DNA of 64,000 nt from Symbiodinium kawagutii (taxonomy: Eukaryota > Sar > Dinophyceae > Suessiales > Symbiodiniaceae), in the NCBI GenBank assembly GCA_009767595.1, contig VSDK01016836.1, positions 190,688 through 254,687 of the forward strand, written 5' to 3'. Position numbers and translations under genes: made by a program. Shown piece after piece: positions 36,000-48,353 of the stretch (its first letter is position 1; every line of letters starts with the position of its first letter). A model generated the notes under the pieces. It made no database searches. It was not told the DNA's origin and worked only from the letters and a program-made list of their open reading frames with translations.

Positions 36000-36056
36000 G
36001 CCAGCGATGCTGAGGTGCTGATTGGGTTCTTGTTTGACTGGACGGCTACGTACAAG
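36000..36056 (+). CDS. Candidate exon 27
   Basis: 57 nt, phase 0 both ends, between TTGGCAG and AAG-GTAGCC. Reads ASDAEVLIGFLFDWTATYK. Convincing composition; no domain named. Confidence 0.5.
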
Positions 36057-36360
36057 GTAGCCATAGGTAGCCCAAGAGACCTCTATTCAAATGGTCCCCC
36101 TGTTTGTGTCATGATTTGAGGTCTCCAGCCACATGCTTTCCCAGGCACAACTTTGCCATTGGGTTTTCCAGGTCAAGGAATTGGTCCAGAAGAAAAGTCG
36201 CACATTACCAGGCTTGCCACCGTGCATTTTTTCTCAACCAGCCCAGTGAATTTGTTGCACTTGGCTTGTACTGGGATGTAAACAACCTCCAAGGCAATGA
36301 TGGTGACTGTGTAGCTTTTGAGCTGGCCTTGCAGGACACTTGGTTCACCTGACCCGCGAG

Positions 36361-36399
36361 GCTCTGTGTGAAGGCGCCAGCGGTGACGAGCCCGACATG
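36361..36399 (+). CDS. Candidate mini-exon 28
   Basis: 39 nt, phase 0 both ends, between CCGCGAG and GTTGGT. Reads ALCEGASGDEPDM. Confidence 0.4.
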
Positions 36400-38658
36400 G
36401 TTGGTGGTTGGTCGGGTGGTTGCACCCTTTCAGCTGTTTGCGAGAATCATGTTCCAGTACTTGATTATCAATTATTGACAGATTAATCAATCATATTTCA
36501 CCAGTTGATTATCTATTATTGTTGGATTAATCGATTATTGTTTATTGATATTGTTTGCTGATTATGGATCGATAATGGACTTGTGATTTTGTCTTATTGA
36601 TGATCCATGGTTGATCAGTGATTGTCAACGGACTATTTATTCGTATCATTATATATTATTAACCAATATCTTTACCAGTTGATTGTGGACTGTGTGTACA
36701 TCTTTGCAGGCATTGCCAACAGGTTGAGGGACACCATTGATTGACATGGAGGCACACTTTGCAAAGAAAGACGTGGGACATTGCGACAAAAGGAATAGTA
36801 GGAGCTCGGTCAAGCTGCTGGTGATGCATGTTTTGCAGTGAACGGATCCATTCGAAAGCGTGTTGTGTAAGTCAGAGCCATGGACACACACAATCACACT
36901 CACACAACTACATGCGGTACATGAGGACTATTCCCAGAGACACAGGCAGAGAAAGGTAGTGAGATAGAAAGTGGAACAGAGGTGTTTCACACTAGGGTAT
37001 TCTCTATCTATCTCTCTCTATCTCACTATCTTTCTCTATTCTCTGCTATCCCAGTAGAATCTGAGCCTTTGCCACTGATGTTTGGGATGCTTGGTCTGGA
37101 TTAGCCATCGAACTGCTCCGGCGTCTCGCAACTCTTCCCCTAAGAATAGGCGCCAACCAATATGTAGCCTTCCCCCAATCTACCATCTAGTACCGACAGC
37201 AAAAAGAACAGAATCCACAAGGCGTGCCATACACCAAACGCGGATGTTAGTCGCGATTCAACGAGTTAATCATCAAACACATTCTGTAACAAATCCAGCA
37301 TCAAGCGAATCAAGCGAACTTTTGAAGAGGATGTATTAGCATAGAGCCTGTCACGTCACTTCTAATTGTATCCATGCAACCAATCGGTTGGCCCACGTTG
37401 CTGCCTTAATCCCTCCCCAAGCGAGTTTCCCCAGCCCGCTGGGTTACCCTGGGTTCCTCGTGGGTTCCTGCTGGGTTCCCCCTTGGTTTTTGCTGGGTTC
37501 CCCCGGAGTTCCACTAAGTGTGGGGCATGAGATGCCCTGGTTGTGAGGCCAAGTTGCCTCTGCCCTCCAAGCGGTGAAAGATAAGCTGTTGCTGGTGAGG
37601 GGCACTCAGCGTGCATCTTGCTGGCCATGTTTATGAATAATTCATTTAGTAATCCATGGTTAATTAACTGTTTGTTAATGCTGATTAACAACCCATGCTT
37701 TTTGATTATGTTTTTTTACTAAAAATTACCAATACAATTATTTTACTAATCCATGGATTCGTATCTTCCATGTAATTATTGTGAGTAATCCATGGTGAAC
37801 GCTTATATAATGCTTATCCATGGTTGATGACAGTTGATGATGATGTAATGATGGTAAAACAGTGGCTGGTACGTTGTCCTGTTATCATAAATAGCTGGTG
37901 TTCCACCTCCAGATACGGAGATACGGGACATGTATCGACATGGATCTTCCATTAACTGAGCACGGGGTGGACGTATCAACAGCTACGATACTATCAGCAA
38001 GAGCATCACAACGGCACTATGATACTATGAACCCATATCAGATCAAGAAGAAAGACTAACAACAGCAACGAGAACAGCACGCCCATCTGATATGACCCTT
38101 CCTTCAACTGTCACTCTCCGATGAGTCAATGATCACCCAGCAGATCTACTTCAGCAAAGATAGAGCTCGCTACCAAGCTGTTTGACTGTGGGTAAAGGGC
38201 CCCTAGTACGCGTGGTGAACATCCTCATGAAGCGAATAGGTACCTTCCTCTTGCGATGTTCGCCTACCATTTTTGGTGTGGCAATTTGTATTGACCCATC
38301 CCAGATAAGCAAGGCTTTTGATTTCACACAGAGAGCTGTCGCGGACATCCCCCCTGAAATGGGGTTACAGGGGGCCACAACAAAATGCTTCATGCTCGGA
38401 AGTAAACCCTGGTGATTTTGGGCAGCACTTCTTGATTTTTATTCTCATGCACCAAGCACCAGTAATTCATGGGTATCATAAAGGCTGTTTTGCATGGTAC
38501 CCCAGTATCAATCGTTCTCGGCAGTTTTCGCTTCTTTCCAAAAGTTTTTGCGTAGTACTTCAGCCTCGTCTGCTCTTGGAAGGGATAAGTTTCCAGCTGT
38601 GCTCAGCAGAGGTTAACAGGTACGCAGCACCAACAGTGCCCCTGAAGGCATTGACCAG
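36400..38658. other. No gene recognised
   Basis: AT-rich ATTATTGATTAA repeats (36470-36660), CT-rich TATCTCTC (37000-37040), then mixed sequence. Confidence 0.45.
37430..37512. repeat. TGCTGGGTTCCC degenerate repeat
   Basis: Five imperfect units of (GC/CG)TGGGTTCC(C). Confidence 0.8.
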
Positions 38659-38709
38659 CTCTCATGGGTCAACCCCAAGCAGTTGGGTCGTGGCAGCACT
38701 TGGGACCGG
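38659..38709 (+). CDS. Candidate exon 29
   Basis: 51 nt, phase 0 both ends, between TGACCAG and GTGGTA. Reads LSWVNPKQLGRGSTWDR. Confidence 0.4.
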
Positions 38710-38765
38710 GTGGTAAGGCCGGTCATCCACCCGTTTGGAGCCTCGGCTGTGCACGAGTTTCTGAG

Positions 38766-38810
38766 GTCGTGGCTTGCCAACCCAGCAACAGCGTCTTCGA
38801 GGAGTTTCAG
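38766..38810 (+). CDS. Candidate exon 30
   Basis: 45 nt, phase 0 both ends, between TTCTGAG and CAG-GTCGAG. Reads VVACQPSNSVFEEFQ. Separated from the previous candidate by only 56 nt, so one of the two may be wrong. Confidence 0.35.
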
Positions 38811-39623
38811 GTCGAGCTTTGGGGTGGTAGATGTGAGCCATAGGAATAAACCACCCCCAGGTTACCTTACGGTTGACCGTCAAATCAATACCAGCAGGTG
38901 ATAGTTGAGCACCAAATTGAAATTAGAAACAGCTGGTGTTGGGTGATATACTGCCAAATAAGGGTCCTTCTTAATATGGATCAAACATTATGAGATCTTC
39001 TCCAAAGAACCCGCTCTAGAGTCTCGAAAGCAGTCCACAAGTGCCCAGTGGTGGTGAGCCCAGCGGTTCACAACCCGAGGATTTTTGATTGACCCTGCCC
39101 ACTTGATGACTTATCAGAGTCCCCTTGGGAACTCGCTGGTAACTCTGCAACCAGAAACGGCTCAGCTGGAAATGGACTGAGAACCTCATTGAGAACGCAT
39201 GTGTACTCGTGTACATGTAGAATCATGTATCTATACACATATGACAGATGAAAGGAAAACACATTAATGTAGACGCTTGATTATACATAATTCTAAGATA
39301 TAACTATTATGCATTGCACTGTCCAAACTGACAATTGATAGTAGAAACAAGCTGATTGTTTGCACATTTTCTTCAATGGGAAGTTTTCAAAGCGAGTGGT
39401 TAGACCATGATCAAGCATGTTTGGTCAACAGTGCTTAAATACACCTGCAACCATCATCACTATGAACTTACCGATCACTTGCTGTTACAGTTGTTGTCCA
39501 GCATATGGTTTTACTATAGGGAGATTATTAATCATCCATTTGCCATTCATGTGTAGTGCCATCATGAGATACTATCAACCATGACTATTAGCTGTTTGAA
39601 ACATTCGTTTGGACCAGTTGCAG

Positions 39624-39680
39624 ATAGTTGCAGCACCTGTGCAGGAGGAGCAGCACTTAGCTTGGTCCTTCGTTCATTTG
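39624..39680 (+). CDS. Candidate exon 31
   Basis: 57 nt, phase 0 both ends, between GTTGCAG and GTGCAG. Reads IVAAPVQEEQHLAWSFVHL. The frame remains open downstream. Confidence 0.4.
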
Positions 39681-41809
39681 GTGCAGCCGGGGGGCCTAAT
39701 CACTGAGGTCACTGGACAGGCGCCTGACCTCACCAACAAAATCGAGGATTTCACCAAGGATTCCAGGGGATTTCTGCGAAGATTTTGGAGATTTCACCAG
39801 GGACACCAGATTTTTGACCCAGGATTCCAGTGGAATTCTGTGGATTTCGGAAATTTCACCTCGAAGTCAACCCACGTTTTTGACCCAGTCGGCCGCCGCT
39901 TCAACGTCGGCGGGAGGTCATCAACAGCTACCTGGGGATGGTTGGAACCAAGGACCACTGGAAGGTTCCAGTGTTGTGATGTGTAACAACTCTGGTGAAG
40001 TAACCTGGTTGCCTGGAAGATCTATCTGGTTTACCTGTTAAAGTTTGAATGGTGATGGCTTTCGCTTCCAGCTTGGGACTACCCCTTCATGCAATCCCTA
40101 GTGCTTGAGCTTTGCCTAGTGGCTTGTTCTACCGGAAAAGAATCACATCAGACTTCAGAGCCTTCAGCGCGATCTCAGCACCCAGGCAATTATTGGAAGC
40201 TGGCGTGCAAGCCTCAGCTCCATCGCTTGCCGGATTTGAATTTGGTGGGTCAAGTGGGCGAAATCTCCGCCAACTTGTCCTCCAAGGTTCAAGGGAAGTG
40301 ACCATCATCAATCATCATCAATCATCATTAATTAATCACTTCTCATCACTATTAAACCATCCTCCATCAGTTTCTTCCCTGAACCACTTGAACTTTGGAG
40401 CTCCAAACGATGTGGATCCACTCAGTCACCAGGCTGGGACATGTGATAGGGGGGCGTCCAACAGCCACAAGCCATGGTTCCTTTTCATATTTCATTACCT
40501 GGGGTTCAACAAAGATCGATAGTGGATCAATAGCTTCTGCTATCTAGTGGTTAAGTAGTGACAATAGGTGGCAACAACTTTTCCTAATGGTTATTATGTC
40601 ACCAATCAATCGAACGGTTGCCAGCAATAACCAGCGACCGTCTCATGGTGAGTGTATGCCATGCTCAATCGAAGTGGTTTATCTTGTTAGGATTCAATCA
40701 TTGAAAGATCAGGGATCCAAAGAAAGGAATGAGATACACTTCGGTGATCTAACCAAGGAACATCACCGTATCTTATAAAGAGAAACAGTCAGACGTCGGA
40801 AATCATCATCAATAATTGGTGGATTACCCATTGCTACTTATCTACCAAATGTCTAGTAAGTCAAGATAGCTTTAGCCTAGTCACAATCCTAGTTACAAGC
40901 CTAAGTTAAGTAGCTAATTCTCTACCTAATGTCTAACAAGTACCTAAAACCATAAGGTAAGATTAAGTGGATCACACAACAAGGTAACTAGCCATTGCCA
41001 TTACCTAATTGGATCACTAAGAGAGTCTACTTGTACCATTACCTATCCTATAACAAGTAGCTTAATTAACTTTAAACTAGTTAGATAACTATCTGGTATA
41101 CCCAGTTATGGGTAATTCTCCTGTTATAAGTTACAACCATACTGTTCAGTTGTACCATGACCTATAAATATATATATATACAACTGGAACATCTGTTATT
41201 TGAGGTTGATTACCTAATGTTTCATGGTAACTGGAAGTATAGGGTATCCTAAAACAAGTAGCTGGTTAGAACCATAATCAGTGAACTACCAAAACCATGT
41301 AGCTGGAAGCATAACCATCGAACTGGTTCCTATATATAATCTTCATATTCATAACCATCTAAGTGATTCCTAATCACAACTAAGTGGTCTACCCAGTTTT
41401 AGGGAATTCCACAGTTATAACCAGACTGGTTAGTTATACCACAAGCAATAACCTACTGTTATTTCTGGTTGGCAACCATCTGGTTGCTTAACCTCTAGTC
41501 ATCATCCCCCATGAATCCCCAATCACAAACCAACCATACTCGCTGGTTATACCATAAGCTCTAACCTAACTGGATGACCGTATACAACCAACCATACTCG
41601 TGACCATATACACATATGTAACCAACATTTTTTAAATCATATCGCCATAAAGAACCATATATAAACCATCTATAACCATCATTAGCCATGATTAAACATA
41701 TATAACCAACATATATCATCATATCACCATAAATAACCAAATATATATATATATACCACTATTATAAAGGCACCATTCTATAACCATCTACGGACCATGT
41801 ATAAACCAT

Positions 41810-41928
41810 TTAGCTGTGGGTCAAAACCCCGTACCCCTGGTTCCCTATCATTAACCATTGCTTTCCCTATAGTTTTGTTGGTTATTAACCACCATGAAAT
41901 TGGTTGATTAATATTGACCCATCACCAT
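41810..41928 (-). mobile_element. MITE family A, short form
   Basis: AGCTGTGGGTCAAAACCCC at the left and ATATTGACCCATC at the right, reverse orientation. Confidence 0.85.
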
Positions 41929-41990
41929 TTATAGGAACCATAGTCATCTTCCTGGCCCCCCGTGATCGGACTCGCCACATCGAACTCGAG

Positions 41991-42071
41991 TTCGATCGCC
42001 AGGTCTCCGGCCACCTGCTGCTGGTCACCACGGCCGGCGCGACGGGAGCCATGGCTGCAGGCGCCAGCAAG
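41991..42071 (+). CDS. Candidate exon 32: MDR/enoylreductase-like cofactor loop
   Basis: 81 nt, phase 0 both ends, after CTCGAG, with a GC donor (AAG-GCGTGG). Encodes GHLLLVTTAGATGAMAAGAS. This resembles the VLVTAAAGGTGxxAVQLAK cofactor loop of quinone-reductase-type MDR enzymes, the class to which PKS enoylreductases belong. An enoylreductase directly before a KR is the usual PKS order. The frame is open from 41933. The match is motif-level only. Confidence 0.45.
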
Positions 42072-42487
42072 GCGTGGCGCCGTTGCGGGGCGGTGGAACG
42101 AAGCCAAGGGGAAGCTACCGGTGATGTTTCATGTGAAGGAACACTTGCCAGTGATGTGATGGTTTCATGATGGTTTAATGGTGTTTGATGGAGTTTATCA
42201 GAGTTTAATGGTGTTTAATGATGTTTGATGGAGTTTATTAGAGTTTAATGATTAATGTTTCGTGGACTTATATGGACTTTACTTTGAGTTTAATGATGGT
42301 TTAATGATGTTTTATCAGAGTTTAGGGATGTTTACTGGATATTGACCAGAAAGATTTTCAGGTTCTTGAGGGATATTTTTCCAGGATAGCTAGGATTTTC
42401 AATGGTCTAATAGACAGCTATTTGAGTGTTGTATAAGTACTGGTGCACACTAGATATGTTTCGTATGGTTGTGAATGGTAGATACAT

Positions 42488-42554
42488 GGTTGTGGGATGT
42501 TGTGGGTCAATATGGGCACGAGCAGCTACGAGGGGCACTTGACCCACAGCCATA
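42488..42554 (+). mobile_element. MITE family A, deleted mini form
   Basis: Only the ends remain (TGTGGGTCAA and TTGACCCACA) around an unrelated 30-bp middle. Confidence 0.6.
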
Positions 42555-43727
42555 TCCCAGTGGGCTGAGCAACCAGCGTCAGGCAGTGGCAATGGAAGCA
42601 TCCGAACTGAAGATCCAACGTGGGAGATCCCGGAGAAAATGGGGGCGCTGGAGGAACGATCCTGCATAATTTCAGCCGGTGGTTTCTTGAAACAAACCAG
42701 TTGGGGTTAAATCAACAAGCTGGTCGGTTTTAATCAACTCTTCTTTGAAACAAACTCAAATCGTGATAAATCGTGTTCCAACCAATTGCCGCCAACATTA
42801 TTTCATAAGCCAACGTAGTTGTAGGTCAAGGACACTTGCACTAAAAATGTCACGTTACATCAACTTGCAAGATGCCTCTCCATGGTTCGTTGCTTTTTCA
42901 GATCACCAAAGCCCTATGTGGCATCAGTCGGCAATGAATTTTCACTGGAGCTTCGCGGGGGGGAGTCGACAGCTGGCGGAGACCATGGCAGCACGAGGTA
43001 TCTTCGTCTCTCCTTCGTGTCTTCAAGAGATCTCTCAACATGCCCGGAGACTTGATCGGGACTAGGACGCACCGTGATGTACAGCTGGATGTTCAGGAAA
43101 TGGCAAGGGTTTTTGTGGTGGATCTTAGGAGTGAACCGAGACCCCGGTTGGTTTTTTGTCTAAGGTTTACGTTGGTGAGCAGCAGGTAAGCAAAATCTGA
43201 GGAATGGCATCAAGAGCCATATTTCTTACCATCAGTTTTGTTTGGTGGCTTGCCATGAACCTACAATTTCTTGGAGACGGAGTTTTGCGAACCACAGTTT
43301 CGACATGTTCCATTTCACTGTGTTTAGACCTTTTGCTTCACACATCACTTTGTATATACACCTTATTTCCTTGACTACGTACGCCCTACTCATCCCAAGT
43401 TCAACATCATGCTCACATGCTGATTCAAACATGTAAGCAGCAAACTTTTTCATTATTGTACTGAGCTCTGCCAAACAGTCATCATATTCACACCCCGAAA
43501 GCTGACTTTAGCTACCCAATGCACATCCCGTATTTGTAGGATTTTGCCATCATATTTGCCTACAAACGCGTGTCATATATGCAAATATACACAGCAAATT
43601 TGTCTAGCAATATCAATATCAATGTCAATATCTATATCATTTTTTTCTCGCTCTCTCTATCTGTATATGTAAACATATGCGTATATCATATATAGACAAA
43701 TATTAATGTAAATATATGTATCTGTGT

Positions 43728-43753
43728 ACATGATATATATATATATATCATGT
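43728..43753. repeat. 26-bp perfect palindrome
   Basis: ACATGA(TA)nTCATGT inside an AT-rich microsatellite zone (43600-43830). Confidence 0.85.
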
Positions 43754-43850
43754 AAATATGTAGATATACATCTATCTATCTATATATATATATATACACA
43801 TCATATTTAGATAATATATCTGCATATTGATCTAAATAGGTGTGCCACAG

Positions 43851-43949
43851 AACATCCGCAGTTTCAGCCTCGAGGTGCCAAAGCTTTGTTCCATCGCTGC
43901 AACGCATGCAGATGAGCCTGGCGCCTCAAGGGGGATCTCCATGGAACAC
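43851..43949 (+). CDS. Candidate exon 33
   Basis: 99 nt, phase 0 both ends, between GCCACAG and CAC-GTAGCA. Reads [20 protein letters not shown] and then [13 protein letters not shown]. The last candidate before the KR exons. Confidence 0.45.
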
Positions 43950-43970
43950 GTAGCATCCACATGCTGTTGG

Positions 43971-44010
43971 TGGGTTGGTGGGTTGGTTGGTTGGTTGGTT
44001 GGTTGGTTGG

Positions 44011-44043
<33 letters not shown>

Positions 44044-44142
44044 AGGTTGGTTGGTTGGTTGGTTGGTTGGTTGGTTGGTTGGTTGGTTGGTTCGCAGGTT
44101 CGTTGGTTTGCTTGGTTGGTTTGCTTGGTTGATTGGTTGGCT
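43971..44142. repeat. (GGTT)n/(GCTT)n microsatellite
   Basis: GGTT runs flank a GCTT block. Periodicity 4 gives the false Trp/Leu/Val-Gly and Thr-Asn-Gln-Pro frames here. Confidence 0.97.
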
Positions 44143-44149
44143 GTTTTGA

Positions 44150-46670
44150 AGATCGCAGACCCATCTGGTGCGATCTCATGATGACCCATGGTGAAGCCAA
44201 ACGATACACCAAGACCAATGTGAGGAAACGCGCCGGTGGGCCAGAGGATAGTTGCCTACTTCCTTTCCGACATGTAGTTGGACGCCATCATTTCTTGGTT
44301 GCAGACACTTTGGAGCCACATCCGAGCAAGTTTGTGTTCTCCCTTTTCCGTGCAGAACCCAGGGCAAGTAAAGTATAACAAACCCGTGCAGTTGATCATG
44401 TTTGATCAACCGTTGTGGTTGGGTCCCTTTGACGCTGGCTGTGGTGGGTTGTCATCACTGCGTGATGACAAATCTCAGCTGTTCACTAATTTGGCTGGGG
44501 GGCTTCACCTACCAGTGACTATACCAAGAAATGCAGAAATCCAACGAAAACATCAGAAAACCATCAAACAACCACGATGAACAAGGGCTAATTTTTCGGT
44601 CTACAGATCCCCAATTTCAACATTATTTCTAATTATCAACACCCTCTAGCCAATAGCCATCAAATCATGAACAATCAGCAAGATGAACAACCTTCCATAA
44701 AACTTGATCACTTTGGACCACACACCCAGTGCGGGCGAACCTGCCTGCGCCAATTTGTAGCAATTCATTTGGGTGCCCCAGCTACAAGTTTGAGTACTGT
44801 ATTCTTCGGAGGGTGCCCCAGCTGGTTGCACATTTTTTGCCCCATTTCTGGACGCGAACAATGCTTGGTGACACATGAGAATTCAGCGTTGGCAGCCAGA
44901 GCCGATGTAGAACAAAGTGGCGGACGCGAAGCCAAGATACTGCGCAGTAAGATATGATTCCACTTGTCATGTATTTTTCTAATTTCTTGGCTACGTACAT
45001 ATGTTGCATATGATTCACCAAAAATGGCATGTAAGCAATATACTTGTCTTTTGTCATCATATGTCTCTATCAGGTGAACGCCATGCACGGATCGATATCT
45101 AATTTCATGCTGAATTCTTACATGCCTCGTTTCCCTGCTGTCCGAGTCGCCCACCAGGACCGATCTGTGGATTCATGAGACCAACAAAGCGGGCATGACC
45201 TACGTGCAAAACTCAGCAAAACTCAGCAGATCAGGAACATTTCCGGCTTTCCCGGTTGGGCACAGGGGCTGTGGGTCAGTTGGCTGTGCACCAATCTCAG
45301 ATGATACCAGGCCCTGCCACCATACATAGAAGGAGTCACCCTGAAACTGGAGGGAGGATTCTGCAATGAACAGGCACTACGACTGATTGGCCACAAAGAA
45401 CCACTGTTCACTACCTTGCAGTGTTAACTTGTGGGTTTGGCGTGTCTTAGGTGCCCCGCCTTGAAAAGATGGGCGGTGTTTCCTCAAAAAGAGGTTGCGT
45501 CCAAACGCATGGCGTTGATGGGGACCGGGCGTTGGGGGGTCTGGGATCAGAGGCAGAGGTTTGGAGCTGGCGGCTAGTAGGGATCCAGGATACTGAAGTC
45601 CACCGAGAATGGTAATGGAGATCGATATTGATGGTAGATAAACAATCATTAAATATTATTAAATAGCGGTGAAGGATGCTTCATGTTTATAATGATCGTT
45701 GTTGTTGAATCATTGTTGTTACTGGTTAATGATAGATCATGGTTGATGACAGCTGATCATGATTGATTAACAATTTTAGATAATTGTTAATTGTTGATGC
45801 ATACGGAAAATAACTTCTCAACCAAGCTTTGCTGGTGAATCAACGGCTATTTGTGGTTAAACTGGTGTTGGTTTATGAAGACGGATCTGCCGTCGCAGAC
45901 TTGATCGAATCTGATTTTTGCTGAGACTATCTAATTCAGCGTGGAATATTTCTGGCTGGGAGGGGTATCTGAAAGAACTAGACTCAACTAGACTGCTTCA
46001 TGTCCAGCTTCACTGCCCAAATTTCTTGGAATCGGATGGACTCTTTGTGTTCTGGCTGGCTGGAGCGACCAACCCCAGAGTGATCCCTGTACATGTTTGA
46101 TTGGCAAGAAACATCGTGGATTTTCCATGCAACCATTGTCCGGTGGCTGTTTCTATTCCTCATTGGTTGATGGTAAATATGGTTTTGATTTCTTGTGGGT
46201 CCACACATACATGAGTGTAATGACAAAGATCCCACATATCACTCGCTGGCGCCTCGCAGACACACATGTGGGCCCTTTCCTTGCCTCAAACACATCTGTT
46301 TGCTCGCCCGCACTAAGCATCCTGGACCGTTTCATGTTCGATGGGTCAAGTATGAAGAAGTGGCACCCCTCATTGGGGATCAAGAATGGTAAATCACCCC
46401 AGTTGACCTGGGAAATCAATTCCTCATTGGCCAACCAATTCCTGGTAAATCACTCAAATCACGCCAGTTGACCTGGTAAATCACCATTAAACCTGATAAG
46501 TACAATTCTCATTAAATCACCATTAAATCATCATTGAAAACCCATGAAACCTGGTAAATCCCCACTAAACCACCATCAAATCACCCCACTTCACCAAGCC
46601 ACGGCGAAGCAACGGCGCTATGCGACCACCACTGGGGCCTTTGTTTCCCGCGCGCGCGGGGGTCGGGGAG
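44150..46670. other. No firm gene
   Basis: Open patches (for example 45148-45270 reading LWIHETNKAGMTYVQNSAK) lack clear splice borders. The end is CCACTAAACC/GTAAATCACC simple sequence. Confidence 0.4.
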
Positions 46671-46717
46671 GAGCTTGCGAGCTACGTTTTGACGGGGGCC
46701 ACCGGCGGCCTGGGGAA
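46671..46717 (+). CDS. KR exon 1: NADPH-binding loop
   Basis: Encodes ELASYVLTGATGGLGK, matching the TxxTGGTGGLG-type glycine-rich loop that opens the Rossmann fold of PKS ketoreductases. The acceptor is GGGGAG before GAG and the donor is GTTCGG after phase 2. The island is very GC-rich. A second frame is also open here and reads EVRKPGWKP, similar to an island at 4257, so the frame choice rests on the KR motif and on the phase match to the next exon. The exon may start further upstream. Confidence 0.7.
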
Positions 46718-46816
46718 GTTCGGAAGCCCGGCTGGAAGCCGCAGCTGGGGTGACACGGGTAGGGGGCATCTATGGGCATCGACGTGGGGATGTGTCGCAG
46801 TAGGTCCATGGATTGA

Positions 46817-46880
46817 TGAGGAATGATGATTGATTGATGATGGTGATGACGGTGATGATGGTGATGATGGTGATGATGAT
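46817..46880. repeat. GGTGATGAT nonamer repeat
   Basis: Fills much of the 256-nt intron between KR exons 1 and 2. Confidence 0.9.
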
Positions 46881-46973
46881 TGAAAGATCAGTTGTAGGGA
46901 AGCCTTCAATCCCTTGGGAAGTGCTTCTCCACCCTGGTGGAACCCCCCAACGACCCGCTACCCATGCGGCCAG

Positions 46974-47004
46974 GGCAGTGGTGTCCTGGTTGGTGAAAGA
47001 CCAG
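46974..47004 (+). CDS. KR exon 2: first helix
   Basis: A 31-nt exon. One base completes the Lys codon left by the previous exon, then it reads AVVSWLVKDQ, the helix that follows GGLG in KR domains (pattern: A, hydrophobic, W-L-V). The acceptor is GGCCAG and the likely donor is GC (GCGTGT). The separating intron is only 256 nt and holds a GGTGATGAT repeat. It was placed by phase and by position in the fold. Confidence 0.55.
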
Positions 47005-48257
47005 GCGTGTGATGGCTTGGTTCAGTGGCTTCGTCCTCATGGTGTTCCCCCCATAGCTGGTTGGTTTCGCCATGAATGGCTGGAATGGCTGGGGGAAACC
47101 AACCAGCTAATAGCTGGTTGGGGGAACACCATTACCCCCATGGTCATTTCATTCGGAAACCAACCTTTATGGGGGTGCCCTCGTGGATCATTACTTGGGA
47201 TGGTTGGGGGAAACCACACCATTTATAGATACCCCCGTCTCCAAAAAGATGGAAGAGTGAGTCCCAAGCAATTTGGTGACGATTTGTTGACGATTCACTT
47301 TTCGATTTTTGAACAGGTTCATTGCTCAGTGACGGCATGATCTGTTTCATGATTGTGAATGAGCATCCATCGTTTTTGGCAGCTGTGGCCCCCCATGACC
47401 TCCAAAACGATAGGTGTATATATCCTTAGTCTGAGGACGACCATTTATGGGTGCTTCAGGTGTGCCATGATCTATTGATATTCAGGGAATCAGGGGCTCA
47501 ATCCTAAGTAGCTGACATTAGCCAACTGGTCAATAGCTTGTTGAGCACATTAAGCCTCCATAAAGAGTCAGAAGACCATTGTGAGTAGTGGAGAACCACG
47601 CCGCTACTGTTCTTTGGTTGTTGATCGTTCCTGATAATATCATAGCCGTCAAAAAGCCAAGCCATCACAATACTGCCATCATCAACATTTTCAGGGGGGT
47701 TAGATTGCTATGTTAACCCTTAGTATTGAAATACCATCTTCATTGCTATGTCAAAATTTCAATATGCCGTCGGTCAAAATTTGATATTGCTATGCACGCT
47801 GGTGAACATGAACGCATGATGATCCAATGGCTGGGATGAATGGCACACATCTGCAGGCGGCTGAGTCTTCCGCTACTTTTCTGGTGGGATATACCGAGGA
47901 TATCGTTCTTAGGCGGTTTAGAAGGTACTCATTTGAAGAAAGGGCTATTTCCTACCACACTTTTTATGGGTGCTTTGTGTTTTCGACTACCATTGACTGA
48001 TTGATACTCAGCAGAGAGCTACACAGCGAGAAGTATCCGTGTCCCGCTTAAAGAGGAGCCGGTGAACCAACCATTTGGGACTATTTTGGAAGAAAACATT
48101 CATTATACAATCAACCATCATCAAGCGCGATCAATCATGATCAACCATTCTCAAGCATTATATTGGTTTAGCAAGCATAATCAACCAGGATCAAGCATCA
48201 TTCGTTCACCCACCGTTGAGGTTGACACAACAGTTGCCGGGTCGCCAGGGATTGCAG

Positions 48258-48353
48258 CCTAGCCAGCTGGTGCTCCTGAGACGTGCTGGATCGAGCAAGT
48301 CGCGAGCCCGGCGATGTGGAGAGAATCGGGGCTTCCGGAGTGGTACCCGCCAG
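48258..48353 (+). CDS. KR exon 3: second beta strand
   Basis: Begins PSQLVLLRRAG, which fits the LVLLSRxG second strand of KR domains. It starts in phase 0, as the previous exon requires. The acceptor is TTGCAG and the donor CAG-GTAGTT. The Arg-rich end (after RRAGSS) does not resemble the family, and an internal donor (GTCGCG) could end the exon earlier. A competing open frame exists over the same bases, so the 3' end is uncertain. Confidence 0.5.

Noticed and set aside
40150-40300. Possible MDR N-terminal exon (GVQASAPSLAGFEFGG)
   Set aside because: A competing frame (HPGNYWKLACKPQLHRLPDL) has better splice borders; the two cannot be separated without transcripts.
43926-44189. Repetitive Gln/Pro/Thr/Asn and Gly/Trp/Leu open frames
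   Set aside because: Products of the GGTT/GCTT tetranucleotide repeat.
46834-47340. 168-codon open frame taken as a gene
   Set aside because: Only 46974-47004 fits the KR; the rest runs from a GGTGATGAT repeat into GGTTGGGGGAAACC low-complexity sequence.
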